From assembly GCA_045837725.1 (NCBI GenBank), contig JBEWZL010000018.1:1-47469 (forward strand): a stretch of DNA of 47,469 nucleotides. The letters run 5' to 3'. Positions 32,840-46,200 of this stretch are shown one piece after another. Made by a program: the position numbers and the translations under genes. The notes under the pieces were generated by a model. That model did not search any database and was not told where the DNA came from. It saw only the letters and a list, made by a program, of their open reading frames with translations. This stretch comes from Vermamoeba vermiformis. Lineage: Eukaryota > Tubulinea > Echinamoebida. Within the stretch, counting starts at the first letter, position 1; the number at the start of each line of letters is the position of its first letter.

Positions 32840-33928
32840 CTACACAGCAAGTACAACCATCAACAGCACGATGCTCAATTCAATGACAACAGCACCACTC
32901 GTCTTGCCAATTGGAGCTTTGACGGGGACAGCAACAGGAGGTGCGGGACACGTGACAGTTGAATTGCACGTGGCGGTCAAACCAAACTTGTCAAATTTGA
33001 ACGCGACAATCACATTGTTTTGATCTTTGATCTCGGTTGGATGCGCAGTCACAGTGCCACATTGCGGATTATTCACCGTGTACAACGTGTCAGTGGGAAT
33101 TGTAGTGCAATCGTCGAGTTGAATGTCTTTGCACGTCACATTGATGGCCGTTGTGAGGCACGACGAGTATATGAAGCCCTCGTTAACGGAGGTCCCAAGG
33201 TCAAACCAGGCACAATCAGCTCGCGTTGGTCATTGATGGCGACATTGAGGCCAAAGAAAACTTGCTCAGTAGCGTTCAATTGGTAGCTCTGTTGCCACAC
33301 GCCCGTGTCATTGCGTGTAATGACAACGACTTTGCCAGCTGGCCCGGATGCGTCCTTTGGTACGGTTCCGGAGTTATCCGCTGGTGCACTGACGACAAGA
33401 GTGTTCGCGTCAATGAACTTTCCTGTTTGTCCCATCAGTGCTAAGGTGCGCAAGCCAAGTGCTGCAGCCGTGATTTGCTGTCCTGTGGTCCACACGCCAT
33501 TCACTTTTTGATAAAATTTCAGGTAGCCGTAGATCTCTTGGAAATTTAGGTCCGCCAAAGAAGTCAGCACCATCGTATCGACACCGTTGTATAATGCTAT
33601 TTGATAGGTGGCCGTATCGGCTTCAATAGTCTCGATCAACTTAAATGTGGGCCCAGACGCCACAAACTCGAAAATATTGACGCTGGACGCGTTGTAAGTG
33701 ATCACAAATTTGCCGTCTTGCGTCACTTGGTCGATCGGCGCGACTATGTGATCGCCGAGATCAAAGTCTGCCACAAATGTCCATGCAGTGCCATTATAAG
33801 AATAGATGCCTAAATAGCCAGGTCGTTCACCAACGAAAACATTTCCAGGAAAAAAGGAGGTTTTGTCGTAGTCTGGGCCTTCAATCGTTTGATTCAATGT
33901 TGGTACGTTGTTTTCGAGCTTGTATATC
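32840..33928 (-). pseudogene. Beta-propeller-like surface protein, broken
   Basis: On the minus strand, repeats of the type GYLGIYSYNGTAWTFVADF and GYLKFYQKVNGVW suggest an FG-GAP/beta-propeller ectodomain, starting at about GIYKLENN. The frame changes near 33188-33203 (one base missing) and then continues as SVNEGFIYSSCLTTAIN... to a Cys-containing domain and a hydrophobic tail (SGAVVIELSIVLLMVVLAV) that looks like a GPI-anchor signal or membrane helix. Upstream, at 33929-33936, the frame meets a stop at CCCTTAAA. This is also where a candidate end of the piggyBac element lies, so the 5' part of the gene may have been cut off by insertion. An adhesion or recognition role is inference. Confidence 0.65.
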
Positions 33929-33936
33929 CCTTAAAA

Positions 33937-34625
33937 TTCCGCATCCGGAAAATGCAGACTTTCGTTCGAGAGAGTGCGCATCGAGATTGTATGCTAAAAA
34001 AAAAGTAATAAATAATTGAAGTTAGTTTTGGTTGAAGTACTTGTTGGGCTAAAACTTGCCTACGAGCAACGATCTGGATGAAGGATCGCTCGATCTCTGC
34101 ACGGTAGCATTTTCTGTCAAGGTTTCAACACGTACAACCAATTATACATAACAATAATGTTAGAGGTAATACTATTTCCAATTTGACACGGAACTAGCCG
34201 TTTTATGTCACCAACAAAAAGTTTTGCAACGGTTTTTTGTCATTTACCTTCGCCGATGGCAGAACGGAGACCACACGTGGGCGTATCTTCTTCCCTGGAG
34301 CATGGGCTAGTTGATGGCTGCGGCCGAAATGTGCCTACTGCGAACCAGATTAGATGCGCTGTTCCGTCGAAGTTCCGCTTAAAGCAGGAGGTCGGGAGAT
34401 TAATTCCCGTTTTATTCGAGCCAAATCCTACTAGTGGAAGCGAGCAAATGCAAGATCTGCATGTGAGGTAAAAGTTTTGAATTATTAAATTTTATTTTAA
34501 TTTTAGAAATTTATTGTTTCGATCGTTACTGTATTATTGGTAACGAATTATCAATTATAGATTTTAATAAGTAAATATATTGCCGGATAAAATTGGTATA
34601 ATTTATAACGGCTAGTTTTAGTCAG
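33937..34625. other. Non-coding left part of the piggyBac-type element
   Basis: No exon chain. An AT-rich stretch at 34470-34620 directly precedes the first gene of the element and may hold its promoter (ATTGGTATAATTTATAAC at about 34592-34609). I found no clear subterminal repeats. Confidence 0.4.
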
Positions 34626-37091
34626 ATGGCGGAGCTGATCCAGTCCAACATGACATCGCCACTTCCTCTTAGTGAAATCGAGCCTATAATTAAGGGGACG
34701 CTAAGAACAAATTATCGCAACAGATACTCGCAGCACACAAACAAATGCAGCCTGATTGTTAAAAGTAAGTCGATGCGCGTAACTGCAACCGTTCGTAACA
34801 TACTAATAGAATACTGATAGCGCAAAATTGTATTCAGCCAAGCCACGTTGAAATGCATGCTGCTGACTTCGATGAGGAGATTTGCGACAATTCACAAATA
34901 CAAGACAGCGTTACACTTTGCTGTGCGCGAGCAGCTGGCAACTATAACTACGCCTCATTCTCTGCGTTGCAACAACACTTAGCCGAGAGCAACTGGTCTA
35001 TTCAATTGAGCGAGTAAGTAATAAGGTGAAGGACAACGCGACTGTACCGATGTTAATTAATTCTGTAGGGTGGGCTGCGAGCAACACCTCGGGGTTACAG
35101 TCGAGTTGCTGTACAACTTCTTACCCAACGATCTTTACGCCAAATTCAAGGCTTCGCTCATGGACGACGTGATTCTTGTGTCGGAGTTGAGGAAAGAGAA
35201 TCGTGGAGCCATGTCAAGGACAAAAAGACTGTATGCAGTTTACGGTCAAGCCCAAACTGGAATAATGTACAGGTACAACACCGTTGCAATCTAGTATTTG
35301 TATTAATTGTACTGTTAGTAATTTTGCTTGGACTGCTTGCGATAGTGTTCCCGAGTGTCTTGGCATTTTATTTCATTGCCTTCACTCCCTTGGATACAAC
35401 GTTACCGAGAGAACTTGTGTAATGCTATCATTGTATCCCCCGTCCACGGTCGAGGATATTGCCGAGGCATTAAAATCTGACAGACTGAACTACATAGCGA
35501 TGGGCTTGCATAGAGATGGTAGGCTCCGTCATTTTTTGTTTTCGATACTTATTCTAGTACAGATGACGTTTATTTGGGACCGCTTTCCGGTATTCAAGTT
35601 TTGACACTATCTGGCTTTCTCGATCCCTATGATTTGATGGCAACCCCCTGTCCTGTAGGCTGGCAATTTGCAATGCAAAATGGAGCAGGTACGTGGTAGC
35701 AGCTGGCTGCTGTCGCCGTGTTTGTTGACAACACATCCTAGGCGACAAGACCCACATCAATTTGCGGGACAACATGCTGCTGGTTCAGCCGAAGGGCATG
35801 CAGGCGTTGTTGAAGCACCGCGTAATCGGAGTACACTCTCCTTTTGTTCGATGGGTTGCAACAGTCCGCGACGTTGACATTAATTTGTTTAAGCGCAGTT
35901 GCATCGGTAAAGGTAAGCGCAATGCTGAACTTAAATACCCACAGCACATCTAACATGTTACAGAGATTAACGCCGATTCGGGATGGTCCTTGCGACAATG
36001 GACTGAAGGTGAGCGGAAACAAAAATGGCTTCGCACTCTCCGTCCTCATACTCACACGAGTTTAAGAAACGAGCGCAAGTTATCTATTCTATCAATGGTG
36101 TACCCAGATGATACGCAAGCCCTGCGAAAGGCTTTACATTACAATCCCAACGTTGTATTCTGTGCTTCTTGTGATTGCTTTTGCCACGAGCAACAGCATA
36201 ACTGCCTGGCTTCTAATACTATTGTATTTGGAAAACGGCAACTAGAAGTTGGGAAGACATACTCAAAACAGCAGTTGATTGATGTAGAATTTCACGGCGC
36301 TCCCTCTCTAGACGCGGCTTTTGTGGGAGACGTAATTTTAGGTAGTTAATCTGTTTATTTTTGACTTGTACTAAGCTTCCCTCCAAAGGCTGCTCGTCTA
36401 TTGTTTTGACGAACAAGTTCGCTGGAAACGATTACTCAAAATGGCGGGATGGGACCATAGTTGTCGCAGGAGCACACAAGCACACTCTATCGGTGCTGAA
36501 ATCGGCCTTTTCCGCTAGAAACAACAAAGTCCTCGCGAGTTTGGTCCGTAAGTCACCAATTGAAGTGGTGGTGGAAGAAGAAAACGGCAGCTTTGTTTAC
36601 ACTGGTATGCGCGATGTTTGGTTTAGACTACTTACTAACCAGTTGTAGGCACGTGGTTTGTCCGACAAATGAGAGTTGATACAGACAATATCACCGACTC
36701 CGAAATTCTTGTATTGTTTGATTTGGAATCGGAGAAGCAATTTTACAATTCGCGAACTAAATTACTTGCCTCGGACCAAAATTTGAGTATGTACAATTTG
36801 TCCTGTAACAAGTCGCTAACAAAACAAGTAGACTACTGGTCGCTGGCCTATTGCAATGCAATTGCGAGTTTTACTTACAACGAAGAGGAAGAAGAATTGA
36901 CACAACATGGTCGCGAAAATCTGAAGCGAATAACTTGTGGGGCCAATGCTACAGAGGATGAATTATTGTCGTATTTATTCGATTGTACTAGTTCACTGTG
37001 TACGTTTTTTAATATTGACGCTGTCAGAGCCCCTATTAACGTGGATCAAGTGATCCAGATTTTGAACCAACTTTTTCGGTTGGGAAATTAA
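34626..37091 (+). CDS. Unrecognised 689-residue protein carried by the transposon
   Basis: Nine exons (34626-34764, 34821-35013, 35069-35272, 35319-35518, 35563-35688, 35742-35912, 35964-36341, 36389-36604, 36649-37091) add up to 690 codons with no break. Starts MAELIQSNMTSPLPLSE, ends LFRLGN. I recognise no domain. Visible features: a Cys/His-rich piece CASCDCFCHEQQHNC at about residue 410 that could bind zinc, a region with SIVLTNKFAGNDYSKWRDG and VVVEEENGSFVYTG, and a charged C-terminal quarter. It lies 116 bases before, and on the same strand as, the USP-transposase gene and uses the same class of 44-60-nt introns. A helper for transposition or host interaction is a guess from position. 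Confidence 0.75.
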
Positions 37092-37207
37092 GACAATTTT
37101 CGAAACGATTTCTTTCAAGTTTGGTTTTAACTGTTAATAAATTAGTCGGACTAGCAGTGAAACACTAGTACCACAGCGCAAGAACTGTCCAAAAGGGAAA
37201 TTTATTG

Positions 37208-40200
37208 ATGGCATCAATTCGAAGCAAGGGTAATTATTCTGCACTCCTGCGTTTGAAGACTAATTTCTAAACGTCGGCGCTAATTACTTGCACAATAGAT
37301 CTGTCCGCTTTTGGGTTGTACGAAACGCATTTACGGACTTTGGAGGCGGAATCGAGCTTAAATAGATCCCTGTCGGCATACGATTTATACCTATCTTGCG
37401 TGGCTTATCATGGGGTTGGATTTCTATCGTTCGACCAATTCTCCGATCTGCTTCGCCAAAATTTTCAGTAAGTTAAATTTAATCAGGGTCAACAATTAAT
37501 TTCAATTGATAGTGAATACGAAAGGTGCCGAGACACGTATAGGCTGCACTTTTGCGGTGTAAGTTAAGTTTTTACAAACGGTGTAGATCTAAACAAAAAA
37601 CAGGAGGAAATTCGCTGTGGTGTCCAAAATCCCAGTAAGACAACGTGCTACTTGAATGTGTTATTGATTTTATTTTGGAAATTAAAATCGATACACGTCT
37701 ATTTGTCTTACACCTCCTTCTTGCCCGCCTCTGTATTGGATGTGTTCACCCAGCTCGACAGCCAACCTTGGAATGGAGCTTCCGCAGGCAGCTTGCAGAG
37801 ACAACTTGCTGATATTGGCCGGTGGCAAGCCGGACATAGAGACGCACACGAGGTGCTAACTGAACTGCGGTCCCTAGTTCCTGCACTGTCCAACGGTTTT
37901 GGATTTTCTGTTGTGTCGCACATCACACATCGTGGAAAAATAGTCTCAGAACCACGCCACAACGAAGCCCAAGAGATTATTTTGCCCGTACATCAAAGCA
38001 TACAGCAGGCGCTGGTGTGCTTTTTCGAAGAAGAAGTGGAGTTCAGAGTTAAGCAAAGTAACAAAGTAAGAGCGACTTCCAGTTAAAATTTGGTACTAAC
38101 TCTCTTCTAACAATTATTGCAGAGGTGCAAAATGCAACGCATTATGGAATCGTATCCCGATATTTTATTTGTCGTGCTACAGCGTTTCGATGTGACAAAT
38201 GCAAAAGATAACAGCCCCATGGCAATAGATCGAATGTTGGATGTGTCTGGAACCTGCTACATTCTTTTTGCTGTCATACTTCACAGCGGTACTGCGGGAT
38301 CTGGTCATTATAAAATACTTGTCAACGAAGAACTGAAAATGAATTGGGTCCTTTATAATGACGAGCAAGCAGCTACGGTGAGTTATTGTATATTTTGAAC
38401 GTCATTATTAATAACTAACGACAAATTAGGTCAACAGCGACGAAGCGTTAGATCAGATTTCGCAAGGCTACGAAAGTGCTTACTTGGTTTTTTATGTTAA
38501 GCAGGCCAGGGCTGGCAGTGTACTGACTGCCAGTAATAAAAGAAGTTGCCGATCACATCGCAAAAGAAAACAGCCAGAGGATGGCTGGGATGAAGACTGG
38601 CAACGTGTCGGTAGTCCAAGTACGAAGATAAACTTGAAAAAAACTTGCAGTCTGTAATTAACAATTCTATAGAGAGAAGGAAAGTTGACGAATCCTCGCA
38701 GAGTAGTTTTGAACTACAAGAGACGGCGGAAAGTGACTTGCAAGAAAGCGACTTGGAAGACGCAGAAGAATCTGTCCAACTTGACAATGTTGTAGCTTCT
38801 GATTTCGATAACCCGTCTGTTGAAGAAATGGATAAAGCAACATTGCTCAATTCGGATGTCAAAATTGACAAGCCGAAGTTTAGGCAGGTCTTTAGATTTC
38901 GCGTCGTCGATGCAAGTATCTTAATTCTATAAAACCGAAGCTAATTCGAGCGCAGGACGCATATGAGTGGTTAATCCATTGGACCTTCAAAAAGGCATTG
39001 TATTTGAATTGGGTCAAAGAGCGGCAGTTTTCTATTACACTCCGAAAAATGCTACGCAAATTTCAGCTATCCAACGCAGACGAACCGTTCGGTTGGACTG
39101 ATCAGTCAAAACAAATTGAACCTCCGAAAACTATTGACTATGAATTTGACGAATCGGCTTGCGGTCCTGTTTCACCTCCTAACGATACATCGCCGCGATC
39201 TTTGTTTGAGCTATTCTTTCCTCGTATGTTTGATTTTGCCTTTTCAACTCAGTAGCTAACGAGGTCTCGTTTAGCTGAACTCCAACAACAAGTTGTCGAT
39301 GAAATCAACAGATTTGCTGTTCTAGATTTTGACACCAAGCAGAAAGAGCGGATAGATATTCGAAACAAGAGAATTGCTCGCTTCAAATCTTGGGCAAAAG
39401 AAAAAGAAGTTGAATACCCGGATTTAGTGCGCAACGACAGCTGGAAAACAAATTTAAAAGAGCTTGACGAATCAATGTCGTTTACCTATAATTTTACCAA
39501 AAACGATCGAGAAGTGCACGATTCATTGCGGCAAAATTGGGAAGATATCACACTGGCAGAATTTCAGACGTTTATTGGAATAGTCATTGCAATTCGTTGC
39601 ATAGCAAGCAAGAGATTTGAGGATTATTTTAATGAAAAAGATCCAAAATACGGCAACGAATGGATTGCGATGCATATCTCTCGGGCTCGCTTTCGTCAAA
39701 TACTAAATAACTTTCATTACGATGTTGATTTGGTGCTTGCTAAAGTTGCGGAACTCTGTCGAGACCACTGGAATCCACATCAACGGGTTGCTTTTGATGA
39801 GACAATAATGCCGTTTTTGGGAATGTTCTACGGTTTGGTATGAATTAACTAATAATTTACATTTTACTAAACGAAACAGAAACACATTCCAACAAAGCCA
39901 CACCCAAACGGAGTACTGTTACACATGCTCGCCGACTCTAAGTATTTCATTTGGGACTTCGACTTCTTTCTTGGCTTAATTCTTCCACCAAAGTGAGATC
40001 TGCACACTTTAGCAATAACGCATTGTTAACGCGTTGATAGGTATCAAATTATTGAAGTTGTTAAAAAACTGCAGCAAAAGCAAAGGCACCACGTTATTAC
40101 TACCGACTCAAAATGGGGCTCGGAGGAACTGGCTAGAGTGTTAGGTAACTTCTATCAACTCGCGCTGCTTTTTACCTCCTTTGTTTAGATGAACGACAAT

Positions 40201-43200
40201 GTCTATGTTTACTTTCGTGCAAGAAAAATTCTCCATCCTACATCTTCGACAACCTACACACACTCGCAAAAGAAGTTGGACAGTCCGGTGCAATTTATTG
40301 TAAAACAGATCAGTCAACAATAGCAGCCTGCTCTTTTCGTGACTCCAATGCCACGATGAACCTTATTTCAAACTATGTGTCGGGTAAACTGTTCTATTCC
40401 AATAAGTTGTTATTTAACCTGTCTTAGACAAATTTCATTGGTACAAGCTGGGCCCAAAAGTCGGGACGAACTTTTAACAAGGGGAAAAATATCCCACGTA
40501 TAAAGTGTACTGTTCGAACTTTTACTGTAAACTTTACAGTATAAATAAAAAATTTATTTTAAAGGCCGTAAAGGTGGAATACAAATATAAATAGTGTTTG
40601 TGTTTGCTCCCACCGAGTTCTCAAACAAGGCAAGAGAGTGTGTTACAATCCACTGATGTGCAATAAGCAGTGTTTTGTATTGCATAATATCAAACACAAC
40701 GTCCATTATTGCAAAGGAGTATTGCACTAAAGTGTAGTGTTGATGAGCTTGTTCTGGAACGGAAGCTGAAATGAGAATTGCACGCTTTTTCGAGGCAGCA
40801 GGCAACTTGACATTAGTGAAAGCCTTAGTAACTGTAGGAATGGTGTAAGTGTAAAGTTTACAGTTATACAATAAAGTTTATAGTACGTACGGTAATAAAA
40901 GTAGACATAAAGAGGAGATGAACTAGACCCTCTAGTGTTACCAGAACCACCATACAAAAATGACTTGAGTAAAAAACCCTGGCTTGTAAGCCAGAGTAGG
41001 AATTTGCCAAGCTTTGTCTCCCCTACAAGCCAGGTGAGACAAATAAAAAGTAGAGTGAAGCAACTTACACGCATCATTTTTGTCGTAGATTGTGGTGACA
41101 GTGTCTCCAAACTCATGCGAAAACTGAACAGCAGAGGAAGGCTTGTGTTCGATTTGATCTTCTTCATCACTGAGATCCCCAACCTCTCCAGCATCATAGC
41201 TGTCAGCTGATTCTTGATCACGCCTGAAAAATTGTTAATAATTGCAAAACAAGGTTGACTAAACTTACAAGACTTTTTTGAGAGATTGAACCTTATCCTT
41301 AGACTTTGCTGAGGCAGGCTTGTCTTCAGAAACCTCCATCCGCCTTTTGAGAATAAGTATAAAGTGTAAAGTTTACAGTTTACAGTGACTTACGTGCCCA
41401 AGGCTTTCTTTTTAGGCGAAGTTTTTGGAGCTTGCTCTTCATCAACATCCATGGCACTAACAAAAATTAGATCAGCATTTAAGTTCGGTCAAAATGAACA
41501 CTCACGACTTCTTTTTAGGCTTAGACTGAAGCTTATCCTTAGATTTTGCTGAGGCATGTTTGGAAACCGTCTTCTCCCTGAGAAGAATTAAATTCATTAA
41601 TTGCAAACTGGTGGCATTAATGAACTTACGAGGTGGACTTTTTTGGCTTGGTTTTTGGTGGAGGTTGTTCATCATCTGAAAGCTCCATCACCCTGCGTAC
41701 AATTAGTGTAAAGTGTAAAGTGTAAAGTTTACAGTAAAAACTTACGACTTCTCTTCATCACTTGCAATTCTTTGCTCTGCTACAAGTTAGTGTCTGGTAT
41801 GCGCTTTATCTCATGAAATACATACCAACTTCGAGAACTCTCTTTTGTTCTGCTTTGTCAACACTAAGTTTGCCCCCATGAATGTCAGTAAAACGCACTG
41901 CATCCAGCACAGTATCAAGCGTGATCTGCTGGGGCTTTTCAGTTGAAGGTTGCAGGATAATGGCACCTGAAGAAGCAGTGCGTACTATTTTCAACCAACT
42001 AACAGTTAAACGTGATGATGCCAACTTCTTCTTTGGTGGAACAGTCACCACCCCGTACCAGATCTGTTTTTTTGGACCCAAAATTGCCACAACAGATGAT
42101 TTATGTACTGTAGCCAAATCATTAGCAGCTGCATATGGCTCTGCAGAGGCTCCTTGTAATCCTAGGCGATAAGGCGGTAAGTGTAAAGTTAGTATTATAA
42201 ATGCAAACTGTAAAGTGTACAGTGTAAAGTTTACAGTTTTTACCTTCGCGCACGTTGGGTTTTTGTTTCCGCCCCGAACTGTGTTCACTCTGTTCACTTG
42301 ATTCCTGCTCGCTGGCATCATCAACAACTTGCTCTGTGAGGACCGTATCTCCATCGTCCTTTGCAGCATCATTGCTGCGATCTACAGGCGCGTGAAAGCT
42401 TACCGGGCAATTGCTTGGAACGGGAGGTTCCAGGTGCAATAGGACCCCCCTCTGCAGTAGTATCGATGGTTTTCCCATCGTTTTTTGAACCATCTCTGCG
42501 GCGATCTACAAGAGATTTGAGATTTAAAATTGAATGTAAGTTTGACAATCACTTACCAGGTGAGTCTTCGGAACGGGAGGTTCCAGGCGCGGTAGTGCAC
42601 TCCTCTGCAGTATTATTCATGGTGTTCCCATCATTATTGGGCGCGTTGGTGCTGCGATCTTCGAAAACGTTAGCAAATCTGAGTTCGGTGGATGATCGCG
42701 TGAAAGCTTACCGGGCAACTGGTTGGAGCGGGAGCTTACAGGCACGTTAGGACGCCCCTCTGTGGTATTATCGATGGTGTCCCCATCATTATTGGGTGTG
42801 TTGGTGCTGCGATCTTCGAAAACGTTAGCAAATCTGGGTTCGGTGGATGATCGCGTGAAAGCTTACCCGGTGAGTGCTCGGAATGGGAGGTGCCAGGTGC
42901 GTTAGTACGCCCCTCTGTGGTATTATTGATGGTATTCCCATCGTTATTGGATGTGTTGGTGCTGCGATCTTCGAAAACGTTAGCAAATCTGGGTTCGGTG
43001 GATGATCGCGTGAAAGCTTACCCGGTGAGTGCTCGGGATGGGAGGTTCCAGGCGCGAGAGGACGCTCATCACCCTTATTATTAGTAGTACTAATAGTGTT
43101 GGTGTTGCTGTTGTTGTCGCCATCTGGTTTTAGAAAAAAAAACACATCAGATTTAAAATTTTTAAAAAAGTCAATAAATAATTATAAAAAAATGATATCG

Positions 43201-46200
43201 AGTGTATAAATAATATATAAATAATATATATATTACTATTACTTACCTTTCTTTGCTTTTTTTGCTTGAATTGATTTTTCTTCCCCCGAATCTGAATCTC
43301 TTGAGCGCTTTTTCGAGTGTTTGTCGCTTGTGTGTGATCTATCATCTTCTGTACGCCCTTTCGAGCGCGTATTGTAAGTAGACATTATCGCCAAGTGCGG
43401 TGTTTGTTCGAGTGTTACGGTAAAACTTACAGTTTAACTTTACGGTAAAACATGGCAACCATGTCGCAAATTGTACAGGTGGAATGTGACTGTAAAGATT
43501 ACACCTGTTACCAAAAAATTAATTATGGAAAGGCTGGTAATCACAAGGTTTATTATACTTGCCAGCTTTTCAATTACAAAAAAAACGCCATCTGTGGGAT
43601 CGTAAAAAGATCCAAAAAAGAAATGAAGCAACACCAAATGGCTCAAATGCATCATGAAGGTATTGTTACAATAGTAATTTAATTAATCGAAACAATTATT
43701 TTTAATAATGTCTTTACCTAGATGTGCTGAAGCTGAGATCCAGCACCACCCTGAAAAGAGACAAAAAAATGTTGGTACCTACTGAAAAACAGCCAAAACC
43801 ACAGCCAGTGAAAATAGATACATCTTCTTCTACTCTGCTATCACCAGCTAAGGAGGAAAAACAAAAAGGTAACGGTCAGAAAGGGCGCGAAAACTTAATG
43901 CAAAGTTTACCCTTATGTTCAACTGTAAACTGTAAACTATACACTTACCAGTAAACGCAGAACCGGATCGGTTGGAGCCAGTAATTATCAATCTTGCTCA
44001 AATGTCCCTAAACAAAGAACAAGTTCCAGTTAGCAAAACGGCAGCAGATGATTTGGCTTCCTCAATCGAATCAATTCTGCCAGTGGAGTACCTTCAACTG
44101 TGGAATGCAAAGCAACCTGTGAATATGCTTTCATATGTCCCAAGACACTGTAACAAGCATCAAAAGGTAGTACTTTGATTCTAGGATTGTTGCTTTTTCT
44201 CACCAAAGGTTACTAGAATGAAAAATGTTGCAAAGTGTCATTGAATGGTTGCAATCTCAGGCACCGCTGCTATGATGTGGCCTCACCATTTATTCTGCAA
44301 TATCATCGCTATTACTGCCATTCCCATGATGTGAATTTCTCCATAATGCAATTAGATCTGCAGGACTATCAGGTGACTCCCCAAATAGTGGTATTTGACA
44401 GAACAGTGGTCACTACTCGATTACTTGACTACATATTCAATACAGTTCCTGATCATTCTTTCAACTTCACTGCACTATCTAGGGCAATTTTATCTGGGTG
44501 GGTTGCAAACTTAACGCACAAGCTTTGAATGGTAAGTGTACACTTTACAGTTTACACTTTTCACAGATCTAACCTCTACAGGCACTGTTTACACATGTCT
44601 TCACCGAAGATGACATTCCCAAAGTACTTCAATCAGTGGAGGATAGTTTTGTCATATCTCCTTCAACTTTAGAAGCACTGTACCTGTTCAAATTTCAGGC
44701 CCAACAAAAATTTTTTCATCAATACACATCTGAGTTGGTTCAGTCTACTGGCATTGTTTTGCGCATTGACCATACTTATAAAATAGCCTCTGCATTGTCT
44801 GCACTCAGTAGTGATGGCAAGAGAGTAAGAATTTCATTAATACCATAAAATGTAATGTTTACACTTTACACTTAGGTGCAGGTCAAAGCCTCCTTATTGT
44901 CAATATTAAATGAACATGGTCAAGTGTTAAGAACAACAGTAGTACCATCAGACGAGCGCAGCTATATGTTCTCTGAATTGAAGGCAATATTTGATTTGTT
45001 ACCTGCTCCTGTAACAACTCACATCTTCACTGATGATAGCCGTAAAGGTATTCACTTGCTTTAAATATGACTGCTCCCTCCCTAACAGCTTTTTAGACAA
45101 ATCTGTAATTGAAAAAGCATTCCGCACAGTGTTTCCATCCGCCAAGAAGATGCCAAAAACATGCCAAGATGTTTGGCATGTAATTCACAGAATTGACTCG
45201 GTTTTAGCCCACAACCACCCAGGTAACCTAACTTTCAACACTTCTTACCAATTTAATTCGTATTGACAGATTACTATGCTTGCAAACGGGATTTGAGTGC
45301 TATATTTGCTCACCTAGCCAACATGGAAGAACCAACAGCTGATTTCCTTGACAAAGAACTCAAATCATGGATGGAGAGCTTCAAAGCAGCAAGCAGGGAT
45401 AATGACAAAGATCTTCAGTTTTTTATTGAAAATTTGGCAGACAAGCTCGCTGGGTATGTTCACTTAAAACTGTAAACTTTACACTTTACACCTAACGACA
45501 CTTTCCAGGGGAGTTCCAAAGCTCACAGACTATCCATCAATAATTACTGACAAAGTTGAGGGTGCAGTAACCAACTTTTTGAATGAAAAAGCTGGCTACT
45601 CGGGAGCTGTTCTGAATTCTGCTTCATTAAAAGAGTACAAGAAAGGCACCAATGCTAATGAAGCATGGCATAAATATCTCAAAAGGTCATCGCCACTGTA
45701 CAGTGGTAGTTGCTCTTATGAGTTGCTTAATGCAATAATCACTCATTTACAATTTCTGTACAATTACAGGTTTGTTACGAACTGTAAACTTACCACTTTC
45801 CACTAACTTTCATTCCTTGTAGCAAAGCCAACAAGACATCAGAAAACCCCACTGTCAACAAATTGCATGACCTGGTGCATCTATCGCTGAAGCTTACTGC
45901 ACCATACCTTCTTAATCCTGGTACCACATTGTCTGAGCTGCTTACATTCAGCTCCATGGAAGATTTAGAATTTTTGAACTATACCACTCGTAAAGCAAAT
46001 TACCCCAAAGTTACTGAGGAGGATGTTCAAAAGTGCATTGCTGGTTTGCAGAGAGTCAAAGCAGAAAAACAGGGAATGTCTTTCAATCTGCTTTACTTCT
46101 TGGCACACGATATTTTTGAAGAAAAATACTCCAAAGGATATGTTAGAAAGATTGTTTATGAAGTAGCCAAGCGTACAGAATCAAACAATCCACGCAAAAT

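Noticed and set aside
31748-33813. Plus-strand frames over the fasciclin and propeller genes
   Set aside because: No family resemblance; they are antisense to well-supported minus-strand exons.
40935-41210. Plus-strand 91-residue frame within the nested element
   Set aside because: It is antisense to exons of the minus-strand gene, and contains the inverted CTGGCTTGTA pair, which explains its odd composition.
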